Both the position numbers and the translations under genes were made by a program. The notes under the pieces are model-generated. The model searched no databases and was not told where the DNA came from. It saw only the letters and a list, made by a program, of their open reading frames with translations. From positions 3,988,967 through 4,052,966 of the forward strand of contig CM060113.1 in the NCBI GenBank assembly GCA_030522415.1: a stretch of 64,000 nucleotides of DNA, read 5' to 3'. Origin of the DNA: Channallabes apus (Eukaryota > Chordata > Actinopteri > Siluriformes > Clariidae). Position 1 is the stretch's first letter, and the number at the start of each line of letters is the position of its first letter. Shown one piece after another: positions 43,611 to 54,384 of the stretch.

Positions 43611-44689
43611 TATCTAATTTGTTCAGTTTAATTTCATTTTTACACATTTATTGGTTGAAACAGTCTGAAGAAGCAATCCATGATTGACGGTTGTATGTGT
43701 GTAAGACAAATAAACTTTGAATTTGAATGTGAAAAATTACTGGCTCTGTAGATTCATTTCATGTCCACAAATTATTCAGAATGTGGGAAGGAGTTCTATA
43801 TTGTGCGTAACAGCATTTTGAGCACTCAATGTAGTTGTCTACACCAAAAAAAAAAAAAAGAAATGTTGCATTATTTTGTCCTATCACACTAAATCCTATC
43901 ACATTACCTGTTCTTGCACCAGTATAAATTAGCTAATAAACAACATAATTCTCAACTTTCATCATGTTTTATAACAAGTGAAATCGATCTTGAGCTAAAG
44001 AGCCTTTATTGTGACAGGTTTATTTTTCTTCTCCATATTTAAATGAAGTCGCCTTAAATGTGCTTCTCTATACGTTCACAACACTGAGCTTTTTTTCCCC
44101 TGCTGGTTTTCCACCTGCACCTCCAGTTAGTCTTCATTATGTTCGCCTGTTTGCAATGCGTGGCCTCATTAGCCTTTCTTTATATATACTCCTTGTTATT
44201 TTGTTCTTTCTCATCTTCCAGAGCCATGCAAAATCTTGCTGTACTCATCACTATTCTGTGCCTTGTTTCAATCCCTAGTTACCTGGTTGTGTCTATCTCA
44301 TCAGACTTTGCATCCTGACAAAAAAAGCCAAATGTCACATTAAATAAATAGGATTGTTTTTGAAGGACTGTATAATAAAGCATGCTTCTATATTAAAGCG
44401 ATCTGGATTAGTGTATGAGTGCATTCAGAAGTGACACAAATCAGATTTGTATTGTGTGCAATTTGGTATTGCACAACAGAGCCTTAAGGTGTGTCATAAC
44501 GAGTAGTGCATAAAGTGATCATAAATCAAATCATTAGCTATGTTAACATGGACAATATTTCATCATTCCGTTTAAAATCATTCTGATTAAAGACTCTAGC
44601 ATAACCATTTACATGGACACCGATCTGTTAAGATATCTGAAGCAGAATAAAACAGAATCTCACCAAAGTATTTGGCCAAACCTGTTATG
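43611..44689. other. Non-coding, nothing recognised
   Basis: A-rich and T-rich tracts (an A run near 43846), no coding evidence and no repeat I can name. Confidence 0.5.
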
Positions 44690-45080
44690 CTGAAGCATTA
44701 AGATTGCCCTTCACTGGGGATAAGGGGCATATCAAGACATCTTGGACATTTTATGCAACTTTGGGTGAACAGTTTAGGGAAGATCCTTTTCTATTCCAAC
44801 ATGACTGAGCCCCAGTGCACAAAGCAAGGACTATAAAGACATGGTTTGATGAGTTCAGTGTGTGACAACTTGACTTGCTGACAAAAAGCTCTGACCTCAA
44901 CCCTATAGTGCACTAGTGGGATCAACTAGAATGGAGCGTCTGGATTGTGAGAACATCAATGCCTGGCCTCATAAATGCTCTACAGAATAAATGGGCACCA
45001 AGTCCCCCAGAAACACTCCAAAGTCTTGTGGAAGAGTGGAAGCTGTTATAGCTGCACAAGGGAGACCAACTCCAATTGCA
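44690..45080 (+). pseudogene. Tc1 transposase C-terminal fossil
   Basis: Plus strand: APVHKARTIKTWFDEF (second catalytic region, with the Asp lost), SSDLNPIV (from the SPDLNPIE box, Glu lost), then ALQNKWA and PPETLQSLVEEW (C-terminal end). Stops lie between the segments. The N-terminal half is not present. Confidence 0.7.
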
Positions 45081-45149
45081 GGTTTGGCTAAATGTTTTCG
45101 TTAAATGGCTTTTCAGTCTCATCACTGATGAATTAAGGTGTAAAAGCAT

Positions 45150-45243
45150 TTGACATTTACAGAAGACTTCAAGCACAGTACGGTGATGAGACTCGTAGCC
45201 ACAGTAAAACATTTGAAGCGTGCAAACATTTTTAAAAAGACTG
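45150..45243 (+). repeat. Unknown repeat, copy 1
   Basis: GACATTTACAGAAGACTTCA...CAGTAAAACATTTGAA recurs at 48811-48907 with about 90% identity by eye. Family unknown; it has no tRNA-like head and no terminal repeat. Confidence 0.6.
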
Positions 45244-45434
45244 TACAACCCATGAGTTACAGTCCCTGCTCTGCGGGTGGCTCTGCGCCCACTGCAGTCG
45301 TTCACACGGCATTCAGCCTGATAACTTGCGAAAGAACACAAAATGCAGTTTTTAAATGAGGGGTTTTATTATTTAGGGAGAAAAAAAATCCAAACCTACA
45401 TGGCCCTGTGTGAAAAAGTAATTGCCCCCTCAAC

Positions 45435-46136
45435 CTAATAACTGGTTGGGCCACCCTTAGCAGCAATAACTGCAATCAAGTGTTTGCGATAACTTGCAAC
45501 GAGTCTTTTACAGCGCTCTGGAGGAATTTTGGCCCACTCACCTTTGCAGAATTGTTGTAATTCAGCTTTATTTGAGGGTTTTCTAGCATGAACCGCCTTT
45601 TTAAGGTCATGCCACAAGATCTCAATAGGATTCAGGTCAGGACTTTGACTAGGCCACTCCAAAGTCTTCATTCTGTTTTTCTTCAGCCATTCAGAGGTGG
45701 ATTTGCTGGTGTGTTTAGGGTCATTGTCCTGCTGCAGCACCCAAGATCGCCTTAATGTTCTTTTTGCTTAAAAGTGGTTTGCGCCTTGGAAATCTGCCAT
45801 GCAGGCCATTTTTGCCCAGTCTCTTTCTTATGGTGGAGTCGTGAACACTGACCTTAATTGAGGCAAGTGAGGCCTGCAGTTCTTTAGATGTTGTCCTGGG
45901 GTCTTTTGTGGCCTCTCGGATGAGTCGTCTCTGCGCTCTTGGGGTAATTTTGATCGGCCGGTCACTCCTGGGAAGGTTCACCACTGTTCCATGTTTTGCC
46001 ATTTGTGGATAATGGCTCTCACTGTGGTTCGCTGGAGTCCCAAAGCTTTAGAAATGGCTTTATAACCTTTACCAGACTGATAGATCTCAATTACTTTTGT
46101 TCTCATTTGTTCCTGAATTTCTTTGGATCTTGGCAT
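45435..46136 (-). pseudogene. Tc1 transposase, first catalytic Asp deleted
   Basis: Starting from the minus-strand ATG near 46136 (MPRSKEIQEQ), the helix-turn-helix part continues in frame 46002-45721: VNLPRSDRPIKITPRAQ, DSTIRKRLGKNGLHGR. It then passes abruptly into [12 protein letters not shown] and [18 protein letters not shown] (second Asp and Glu), ending GGPTSY. About 100 residues between KNIKAI and LQQDND, including the first catalytic Asp, are missing, with a frameshift at the join near 45740. Confidence 0.88.
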
Positions 46137-46319
46137 GATGTCTAGCTTTTGAGGTGCTTTTGGTCTACTTCTCTGTGTCAGGTAGCTCCTATTTAAGTGG
46201 TTTCTTGATTGAAACAGGTGTGGCAGTAATCAGGCCTGGGGGTGACTACAGAAATTGAACTCAGGTGTGATAAACCACAGTTAAGTTATTTTTTAACAAG
46301 GGGGGCAATCACTTTTTCA

Positions 46320-46820
46320 CACAGGGCCAGAGGTGTCAAGTAACGAACTACGAATACTTCGTTACCTTACTTAAGTAGAAATTTTGGGTATCTATACTTT
46401 ACTGGAGTAATAATTTTTCAGCCGACTTTTTACTTCTACTCCTTACATTTTTAAGCAATTATCTGTACTTTCTACTCCTTACATTTTAAAAAATAGCCTC
46501 GTTACTCTATTTTTATGATCAGAACGCGCAACCCCTCCGGTTGCACAATGCCATGGTCGCATGATAAGAATGCCAACAACGCACGTCCCCCCCCCCCCCG
46601 GTCGCATGATCAGAAAGCGAGACCTTAATGCTTTTGTCGCCCCTCACGGTACTTTTACTTTTATACTTTAAGTAGTTTTGAAACCAGTACTTTTAAACTT
46701 TTACTTAAGTAAAAAGCTTGGGTTGATACTTCAACTTCTAAAGAAGTATTTTTGAACCCTAGTATCTATACTTCTACTCAAGTAATGAATGTGAATACTT
46801 TTGACACCACTGCACAGGGC
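46320..46820. mobile_element. Tol2-like hAT MITE with 8-bp target duplication
   Basis: The element 46328-46812 (485 bp) starts CAGAGGTGTCAA and ends TTGACACCACTG, inverted repeats of hAT type. CACAGGGC occurs at 46320-46327 and 46813-46820, an exact 8-bp duplication, the hAT hallmark. Subterminal CTTCTACTCAAGTA and TTACTTAAGTA words resemble Tol2 ends. There is no transposase, so it depended on one in trans. Confidence 0.92.
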
Positions 46821-46990
46821 CATGTAGATTTGGAGTTTTTTCACTCCCTTAATAACGTAAACCTTCATTTAAAAACTGCATTTTGTGTTCAATTATGTTA
46901 TCTTTGACTAATAGTTAGCGGTTTTTGATGCGCAGAAACATTTAAGTGTGACAAACATGCAAAAGAATAAGAAATCAGGAAGAGGTCAAA

Positions 46991-47542
46991 TAGTTTTTCA
47001 CACCACTTTCATTTCATGTCACATACACTTTACTGCATGCTACAAACAAATACGAAAGTAAAGGAGCACGGCAGTTTGCCGAGCATTTGATAACGCATTG
47101 TTTGTTTTGCTTACGGCCATATGTGTACATGTAAATGAACGGTGCTTACACTATTCTTACTTATTGCAACGTGACCACAGTTTTGTAATTTATATTATGT
47201 ATAGGGATGGCTGAGGAAACCCGAAGGCTCATCCGTTTTCATGGTGAAAATTAGCAACTTTTTTAAAAATCGAAATACGGCAGAAAAAAACTTTGGGAGT
47301 GAGTAATCTCTCTCTTATTGGAATGTGTGATAAACATCGGCACATGTCCTCTAACGTAACATTAGGAACTAGCGACAACGTATGATGACGTATAACGGTG
47401 TTGTGGTGTCCCATTTCTTTGGGGAAATATTTAAACCTTTCCACTTCGTTTCAAAGAACAAGGGGAAGGGGCGAGGGGTAGGGGAAGGGGTAGAAAATAG
47501 AATTGGGATTCAGCCTTAGTAGTGTTCCAAGCAATTGTGCAA
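46991..47542. other. Non-coding; possible MITE end
   Basis: No gene. The G-rich block AGGGGAAGGGGCGAGGGGTA at about 47460-47490, after a GTGTCCCATTTCTTTGGGG stretch, resembles one end of a fish DNA element, but no partner end is found. Confidence 0.4.
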
Positions 47543-47922
47543 GAAATGGCAAAACATTCATTCATTCATCTTTTTCTATACCGCTTTATCCTGTATTTAC
47601 TGTCGCAGGGACCTGGAGCCTATCCCAGGAGACTCAGGGCACGAGGCAGGGTACACCCTGGACAGCGTGCCAATCCATCGCAGAGCACACACACATACAC
47701 ATACTATGGTCAATTTGGGAACGCCAATTAGCCTAATCTGCATGTCTTTGGACTGTGGGAGGAAACCGGAGTACCCGGAGGAAACCCACCAAGCACGGGG
47801 AGAACATGCAAACTCCATGCACACAGAGACAGGAATCGAGCCTGGCCGGGAACCGAACCCGGACCCTGGAGGTGCAAGGCAACAGTGCTAACCACTACAC
47901 CAATGTGGAAATGGCAAAACAT
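47543..47922 (-). mobile_element. Full-length V-SINE with 15-bp target duplication
   Basis: The SINE (47558-47907) is on the minus strand, from the (CATT)n tail to the tRNA-like head. GAAATGGCAAAACAT occurs exactly at 47543-47557 and 47908-47922. The perfect duplication suggests a recent insertion. Confidence 0.95.
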
Positions 47923-49029
47923 GGGTAAAAAACTAACATGTCTACAACACAATCGAAAATACACATGAATCCTGTTTACACTGCGGGCTCTGGCGCCGGT
48001 GTAGCAGTGCTAACTATAGATTTGAAAAAACAGGAAATGTTAGCTATTTGGCCTTATTCTTGCCTTCTCAGACCTGTCAAGTATTTTTATTGCTGCTTCT
48101 ATTATGATGATTGTGTGTTATGATGCATACTGGTTGTGTTTGACAGAACAGGTCTGTTCATGTTAAAGAAAATATATAGTACCTTTTTATAATAGAAAGC
48201 TGATCGAAGCACAATTTTTTAAAGCTTTTAGCTTGAATATAATTTAATTTTTATAGATTCAAATGGCCATGGTATTAAAAACTTCTTACACCCCTGCCAC
48301 TGTTTAAAAAAAATTAGACATTAGAGTACATGTATGATGAGCTTCACTTCCCTGTGTCACCTTTTCACTGGTTTGTGAGATGAAATCTATTCACAAATGC
48401 AGATGACAAAACACTCAGCAAAGAAGTCAACATCAATTTGCTCTCGAAACCAAACTCCTGAGTCATTCTGCAAAATCAGATACAAACAATGACTTGATAG
48501 TTTCAAGCATTTTTGTCACTACTCCACTCCAAGCTCCGTTGAAGGCCATGTGTGGGTTTAAAACAGATCAATTCAGTTTAACTGATAGGAAAGAACAAAA
48601 ATTTAGCAAAAACTAGCTCACACCGACTGACTCACACTGGAGACCCATTAAATAACCATCTACTACAAATGAAAATTTTATTGCATTTGTGTTTGCAAAA
48701 TTTATAAACTTTTTGTGGAAATTCTACAGAAAAAAGGTTCCAGCAATTAAAACCATTTTAAAACATTACAGTTTTACAGTCAAACTTGGACAGTGAAAGT
48801 GTTAAAGTGATTGACATTTACAGAAGATTTCAAGCACCGTACAGTGATGAGACTCTTAGCCGCAGTAAAACATTTGAATGGTGAAGATGTTTTAAAGAAG
48901 GCTGTATGGGTTGATGGATAACTTGCCTCCACCCTGCAGAAAAGATGTATATGTTTGTAGGACCTGTACACACAATCATTCTCCAATACAACATGCAAAT
49001 TATATGAACTCGGCTGGGAGTATTGCCAA
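47923..49029. other. Non-coding; contains unknown repeat copy 2
   Basis: No gene. 48811-48907 repeats 45150-45243 (family unknown). The rest is unassigned. Confidence 0.5.
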
Positions 49030-49329
49030 GTTCCCTTTCAAAAGCTACACTTGATGCTGCGTGAAAACGCTATGGGAACATCTTTTCATGTTGCCGGTTG
49101 TGAAGCATGTGTGTATCAAACATGCCAAATTTTGGCATGTATAACCTCGGTCAGGTGACGTCATCTGATGAAGCGCACCTGCAGGTTATAAATAGGAGTG
49201 AACCGGAAACATTCCTCAGATCTTTTCGTCTTCAAGCACGTATTGTGTTTCGTGTGTGTGTCTAAGCAAAATAAATAAATAAATAAATAAATAAAGAGAA
49301 GCAATTACTCACTGATAGAATGGATAGAA

Positions 49330-49930
49330 CCTAGTGTTTCGTGCTAGATGCGTACCTCCGTGTGATAGACCTCTTTCGGAGGGCGATATTCACGAGTATT
49401 GCTTCCAATGTTTGGGTGAAAATCACACTCTCCTTGGGCTTCAAGGAGACTGCGAGCACTGTGACTGCCATTGACTTCGATTTATTCGAATATCGTTGAT
49501 GCAGAGGCACAGGTTTATACGATGATGCCTCAGGTAGGAGAGACGCTTGCAGGCTATCTCTCTCCTGGGACATCATCATCTCTAAAAATGCCAGCACTTC
49601 CCTCCAAGCCATGCAGACTGTCATCTGCTTTGCTGGGGAAAGCTTTCCAAGCAGCAGGTCAGGCTGGTGGTTCTCTGCACACCATGGCGGTCTTGCAGGT
49701 GTACCAGGCTGATCTGCTAAAAGACCTGACCCCTGGCGGCACTGTCAATGATGGGGCATTTTTAGAACTACGCCGAGCCACAGACCTGTCTCTTCACGCA
49801 ACCAAGCAGACGGAAAGACCTTTGGAAAATTTCTTCCTCGCCGTGCTCAAGATTCGGGACTGTCGGTCACCCAATCTCGACCAGGTCTGTGTCTCGCCAG
49901 GTGAGAGGCGCAAAAAGAAAGTGTGAGCAG
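49330..49930 (+). pseudogene. DIRS Gag remnant (copy 2)
   Basis: The N-terminal zinc-like part is decayed (49330-49460). The core frame 49471-49926 reads SNIVDAEAQVYTMMPQ, ETLAGYLSPGTSSSL, AGQAGGSLHTMAVLQVYQAD and LRRATDLSLHATKQT. Parts between the N-terminus and the core, and between KQT and the C-terminus, are missing compared with copy 1. Confidence 0.8.
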
Positions 49931-50249
49931 CCGCGCACCCCTCATAAAGACTGGGGTACGGCTCGCCGCCCTTCACAAGCCGCCCCAACAAAGTTGAATC
50001 GGCGCACTGTTTATTTCACAAAGAAGATGCCTTGAGGCTCATGCGCCCAGGAACGTGGGGGTGGCTCCCCCCTGGGAGGCGCACATAGAATTCCTTTTAA
50101 GAACAAAGTGCCATCCCTGGCACCCTCAGGGGGTCGGTGTTCATGCTCCGCCGCCATTGGTGTTTCGGACAACACCGGTCTCCAACTTGAGGTTAGCTTT
50201 TCGGTCAGTCCATGCCTTAGTCCAGGATGCCGAATTTCTAACCACCCCC

Positions 50250-50610
50250 CTCCCCCCGTCTACTCAGAACTCATGCCCTCTTTGGAGAAACTGACAGCAT
50301 GGAAGCTACTGCCAGGTATATCTCCTTAGGTATTAAGTACTGTAGAAAAAGGCTACAGGATCCAGTTCGCACATCGCCCTCCGCGTTTCAACGGCGTCTC
50401 CCTTGCGACTCTGGGGCATCCTCATTCTGAATTACATAGACGACTGGCTGATCCTGGCCCAGTCCCACGAGCTAGCGCTTCGACATCGGGATGTCATCCT
50501 AGTTCATCTTCGTTCTTTAGGATTGAGATTCAAAACCATGAAAAGCGTGCTCTTTCCGGCTCAGAGGACAGGGGTTTTCACTCAAGGGCCAATCCCGGAA
50601 CGCAAATAAG
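50250..50610 (+). pseudogene. DIRS reverse transcriptase remnant (copy 2)
   Basis: EKLTAWKLLPGISP, then near 50400 a jump straight to GILILNYIDDWLILAQS, HRDVILVHLRSLGL. About 450 bp present in copy 1 (13443-13889), including the first catalytic Asp, are gone; a CTCC microhomology sits at the join. YIDD at 50433-50444 is intact. Confidence 0.85.
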
Positions 50611-50635
50611 GGTTACGCGCCAAGGGCTTCTGACC

Positions 50636-51223
50636 TTGGGTCCCACTTTAGGCCCGTCTTGTCATTGCAAAATGCTAATGACAGACGCTTCCCTTACGAG
50701 CTGGGGTGCGGTCCTAGATGGCCGTCCAGCCCAAGGGAGCTGGAGAGGCCATCTTCTCGCATGGCACATCAATTGCCTCGAAATGATTGCTCTATTTTTG
50801 GCCCTAAAACACTTCCTCCAGCAGTTGAGAGGCTACCATGTCCTAGTGCTGGTGGACAACACAATAGTAGTCTCATACATAAATCGCCAGGGTGGACTGG
50901 GCTCGCACCACTTGAACAACCTAGCGCCACAGGTTCTACTTTGGGCACAGGACAAATTCTTGTCCCTCAGGGTGATTTACATTGCAGGGCATGTGAATGT
51001 TGGAGCAGATTTGTTGTCCAGACAAGCTGTGACACACGGGGAATGGAAACTCCACCCCGAAGTAGTCAGTCAAATCTGGGAAAGATTCTATGTAGCAGAG
51101 GTGGACCTCTTTGCCTCCCGAGGGACAGCACAATGTCCCCTCTACTACTCTCTGACTCCTCCAGCTCCCCTGGGTCTGGACGCGATGGCCCACACGTGGC
51201 CCAAATTACGTTTCTGTAGGTAA
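50636..51223 (+). CDS. DIRS RNase H domain, open frame (copy 2)
   Basis: A 195-residue open frame with a full RNase H catalytic set: D17 (MTDASLTSWGAV), E49 (NCLEMIALFLAL), D74 (LVDNTIVVSYINRQ) and D125 (VGADLLSRQA), followed by the DIRS-specific HGEWKLHPEVV and VDLFASRGTAQCPLYYS. In the living element it is the C-terminal part of the RT polyprotein; the AUG here is incidental and expression as a separate protein is doubtful. The same region in copy 1 is frameshifted. Confidence 0.8.
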   Translation: MGPTLGPSCHCKMLMTDASLTSWGAVLDGRPAQGSWRGHLLAWHINCLEMIALFLALKHFLQQLRGYHVLVLVDNTIVVSYINRQGGLGSHHLNNLAPQVLLWAQDKFLSLRVIYIAGHVNVGADLLSRQAVTHGEWKLHPEVVSQIWERFYVAEVDLFASRGTAQCPLYYSLTPPAPLGLDAMAHTWPKLRFCR

Positions 51224-51259
51224 GCACCCTTTAATTGCCTGTTTTATTCGTGAAGCTAA

Positions 51260-51909
51260 ACATTTGAGGCCGTCCATTAGAGCCGTTGTCCCTTCCTGGG
51301 ACTTATTATCATGCTCGAAGGTCTCATTGACACCCCTTTCGAACCACTAGTGTCAGCGACTGTCAGGCTTCTGACTCTCAAGATGGTTTTCCTCATGGCC
51401 ATTACCTCTCTAAATAGGATTGGAGATCTGCAGGCTTTGTCAGTCTCCCCATACTGCCTAGACTTTGCCCCTGGGCTAGTCAAAGCTATTCTACATCCTC
51501 ACCCGAACTATCTTCCAAAAGTTCCATTCTCAACCATGCACCCTGTCGTTCTCGAAGCATTCTGTCCTCCGCCTTTTACAGCTCAGGAGCAGCTTACTGT
51601 GTCCAATACGTGCTCTTCAGATTTACTTCCACCACACTAGCCAGTGGCGTAAGTCAGAGCAGCTTTTTATACTTTTCTCACTGGGTGAGTGATGCTAGTT
51701 TTCTAGCCTATGAGGCACGTGGTCACACTTCGCCTCTAGGTATCAGGGCTCATTCGACCAGGGGGATTGCCTTATCTATTGTGCTCGCAAGAGGTGTTCC
51801 CCTGTAGCAAGTGTGCGATGCGGCAGGTTGGTCCACATTTGTGAGATTCTATAGTCTGGATGTTCATGCTACTCTGGGCTCACGGGTCCTCAAGTCAGCC
51901 TCCCATAGC
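51260..51909 (+). pseudogene. DIRS tyrosine recombinase remnant (copy 2)
   Basis: First frame 51311-51640: LEGLIDTPFEP, MAITSLNRIGDLQALSV (catalytic Arg), LDFAPGLVKAILHPH. After a shift the catalytic end follows in one frame from 51610: YEARGHTSPLG, AHSTRGIA (His-x-x-Arg), then a TAG at 51805-51807, then CDAAGWST (Trp) and FVRFYSLDV, whose Tyr is the likely nucleophile. All signature residues are present but a frameshift and a stop separate them. Confidence 0.85.
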
Positions 51910-51998
51910 TAGCTCTGAGAACTCCTTGGCTTTTGTGTGCACACACTACACAACCTCGGGGGTCCAGACACTTGCAGTGCGGCGGCGTTGGTATTCTC

Positions 51999-52087
51999 GT
52001 TCCCATAGCATTTTCACGCAGCATCGAGTGTAGCTTTTGAAAGTGAACGTCTCGGGTTGCTTTGCTATAACCCTGTTCCCTGAAAAA
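51999..52087. other. DIRS internal complementary region
   Basis: The first part (51999-52048) is the reverse complement of the element's left end (49030-49079), and the second (about 52045-52087) that of its right end (about 52340-52380), joined at GTGAACGTC. In DIRS elements this region templates joining of the two ends into a circle. It is lost in copy 1. Confidence 0.85.
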
Positions 52088-52159
52088 CCGGGAACGAGAA
52101 GCTGCACTCCAATGCCGCACTGCTTACGTGACTGGACGTCCTTTCAGACAAAATTGATC

Positions 52160-52320
52160 TGAGGAATGTTTCCGGTTCACTCCTACTTATAACTTGCAGG
52201 TGCGCTTCATCAGATGATGTCACCTGACCGAGGTTATATATGCCAAAATTTGGCGTGTTTGATACACACATGCTTCACAACCGGCAACACGAAAAGATGT
52301 TCCCATAGCGTTTTCATGCA
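52160..52320 (-). repeat. DIRS copy 2 right inverted terminal repeat
   Basis: Inverse of about 49040-49235, with ATCTGAGGAATGTTTCCGGT, CATCAGATGATGTCACCTGA and the CTTCACAACCGGCAACA block. Unique right-end sequence follows to 52380. Confidence 0.88.
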
Positions 52321-52380
52321 GCATCTCTTTCCTGCTTTTTCAGGGAACAGGGTTACAGCAAAGTACCCCGAGACGTTCCC

Positions 52381-53709
52381 TTTAAAGTCCTGACCTTACT
52401 CCAAGACATTTCCACATATTTGGGTCATTAAAAGAGTTCCGGGTAGGTCAACGTTCTTACACGTGAAGCAGGCAGTCCGATCATGGCTCGGGCGTCCTGG
52501 GAAATCTATCTAACTTGATGGTCCAAAGCACTAGTGAGATGCTGGGATCAGTGCATCAGTATATCAGGGGATTATATAGAGAAATAAAGGGAGTCAAGTG
52601 TGTTTTGTTGTTCCGCACAATCAAAAATCCCACTTTGAACTCGAACGCCCCTTGTACATAGTGTATATTGCGTAATGTGCAATGTTCTGAAATATTTTGT
52701 CCTCTGTTCAGTATGCTGCCTCGGAGTGTAGCGCCTAATTGACAGACAGTCCAGAAGAGAGACATTTCACGCCCTCCGCTTTCCTTCTTCGCTCCATTTT
52801 TCGTCTTGTCACTTTCCTCGACAACTTTCAGAACCATGGTTTAAAAAGACAGCAGGGAAAGGACAACAGAGAGGAAAGAGGAAAGGAACGGGAATCAATG
52901 GCCGCAGGAGTGTAGAACCTAAAGAATTCGTCTGGAAGGCAGATGACGAGGTGCCTTGTGGAGATTTGCGGCTTCCAGACAGTTTCACATGTCGAAGCTT
53001 CTTCTTTAACAATGCATGCTGGTGTAGAGACAATATCTTTCCCCCTCTCTCTCTCTGTGTCTCTCTGTCTCTCTCCATCTCTCTCTCTTTCGCTCCTCTC
53101 AATATGCTTCGCTTTTTTTTTTAGCTGGGAGTTAACAATGTTTTTCAGCAAGTCCTAACCTTTTCACCAACTGTCCATTCTCACACACTCCTCTCTGAAG
53201 TCCACTGCATACAATCCGTCTCTAACAAATACCACGTTTTTTGTAAAGTTCTGGGTTTCTGATAGCATCATTAGAGCGAGCGACAAAAGAAACCGCTGTC
53301 TACCCTGCGCCAAGTGATTGACAATCCTATATAATTAATACATTGCATTTTCAAATATTTTTACAATGTTTATGCCTACATGTCATAAATATAAGAGTTT
53401 TACAGTCGCATAATTGCTCCGTCTCAACATTTCGCTGTACCATGACACTGAAACGCCTCGAGCGAAAACATTCGTCTAAAATAGCTTTGTACAGACAAAT
53501 CTCAGGATCCCTATCTGTTCCTTACATAACATGCCAAATATTATTTTTTTAATCTCTCCAGCTCTGCAAAGGTGCAGTAAGGGCCAGGAATAAAATGGCA
53601 GCTTCGGCAGCTTTGAAGTACATGTGCATAATACAGTAACACGTTATAGAATATAATGAGATATACATCGAGCCAGCAGTTTAATAGTTATGGGATCATA
53701 GTTCTAAAT
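52381..53709. other. Non-coding; possible conserved element
   Basis: No gene. 52700-52840 is complex with a GCGCCTAATTGACAG word and could be a conserved element. A CT-rich run lies near 53040-53095. The arginine/glutamate-rich minus frames over it come from that run. Confidence 0.45.
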
Positions 53710-53935
53710 AAAATCAAAGGAAACAGTGTTTATAAATATTGATTCTGTATGTCCCATGTGTTTCTATTTAAACTGTCTCACGCCAAACACTTGTGAGTAG
53801 AATATAAATCATTAAAATGTAAGAAGTGCTGTTTTGGTTATTTTGCCATGTTGGAGGTCATGTTGATTTGATGTCACTAAGCTAAACACGTTGTACTGAA
53901 GAAGTCATTTTAAAATATTATAAATTAGTAATTAA
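53710..53935 (+). repeat. 226-bp segment, source copy of local duplication
   Basis: AAAATCAAAGGAAACAGTGT ... TTAGTAATTAA occurs again at 54616-54839 with about 90% identity by eye. This copy is treated as the source because its flanks are ordinary unique sequence, while the other interrupts a SINE. Confidence 0.85.
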
Positions 53936-54384
53936 TGAATAAGTAATTTGTAAAATGTGCAGTGCTGCATGATGCACTTTAGAATTTTTGTTTACACCCA
54001 TTACCCCTACTACTCCCACATTGGTCCCCCATTCACAATAGTAAGGCTGTTCGGTACCCGAGCACACGCCAACCTAGAGGGTTTGTAATCTGCCAATAAG
54101 CACAAAGATGAAAAGCAGTTCAATGGAGCTGACCTTAATGCAATGCCAAAGCTGCTTTATCACTTCTTCATCCTGTGCACAGGTACTGTACTATTGCTGG
54201 GTCCAGTTGACTCCCCTGTTGTCCAGCTTTTACATATTGATGTGAAATGTAGCAATATTGTTCACCCTTGTGTAGCTACACTCTCCAAAACAGTAGGTGG
54301 CAGTATGCACTTAGATGGTTGACAAGCCAATAAAACTAAGAAGAAAAGTACAAATGAGTCAACCTTCATGATATGCCTAATTCA
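53936..54384. other. Non-coding, short repeat fragment
   Basis: Unassigned. The motif GTAGGTGGCAGTATGCAC ending in AAGAAGAAAAG (54290-54345) resembles the fold-back element at 22899-23059. Confidence 0.45.

Larger units (their letters stand above)
45330..46990 (-). mobile_element. Tc1 transposon (minus strand) with nested hAT MITE
   Basis: Long inverted terminal repeats: 45330-45435 and the inverse at about 46290-46327 plus 46821-46905, sharing CTGTGTGAAAAAGTAATTGC, CCAAACCTACATGG and CATTTAAAAACTGCATTTTG. The right repeat is split by a 485-bp MITE. The transposase between them lacks its central part. Confidence 0.9.
49030..52380 (+). mobile_element. DIRS retrotransposon copy 2, internally deleted
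   Basis: Starts GTTCCCTTTCAAAAGC and ends CGAGACGTTCCC. The left end (about 49030-49235) and right end (52160-52320) are inverted repeats sharing CCGGTTGTGAAGCATGTGTG, AGGTGACGTCATCTGATGAA and TTTCCGGTTCACTCCTA-type sequence. The internal complementary region is kept (51999-52087). Gag and RT are shortened by deletions, RNase H is open and the recombinase is nearly whole. Orientation and gene order match copy 1. At a few places it keeps residues that copy 1 has lost, such as the YIDD box. Confidence 0.92.
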
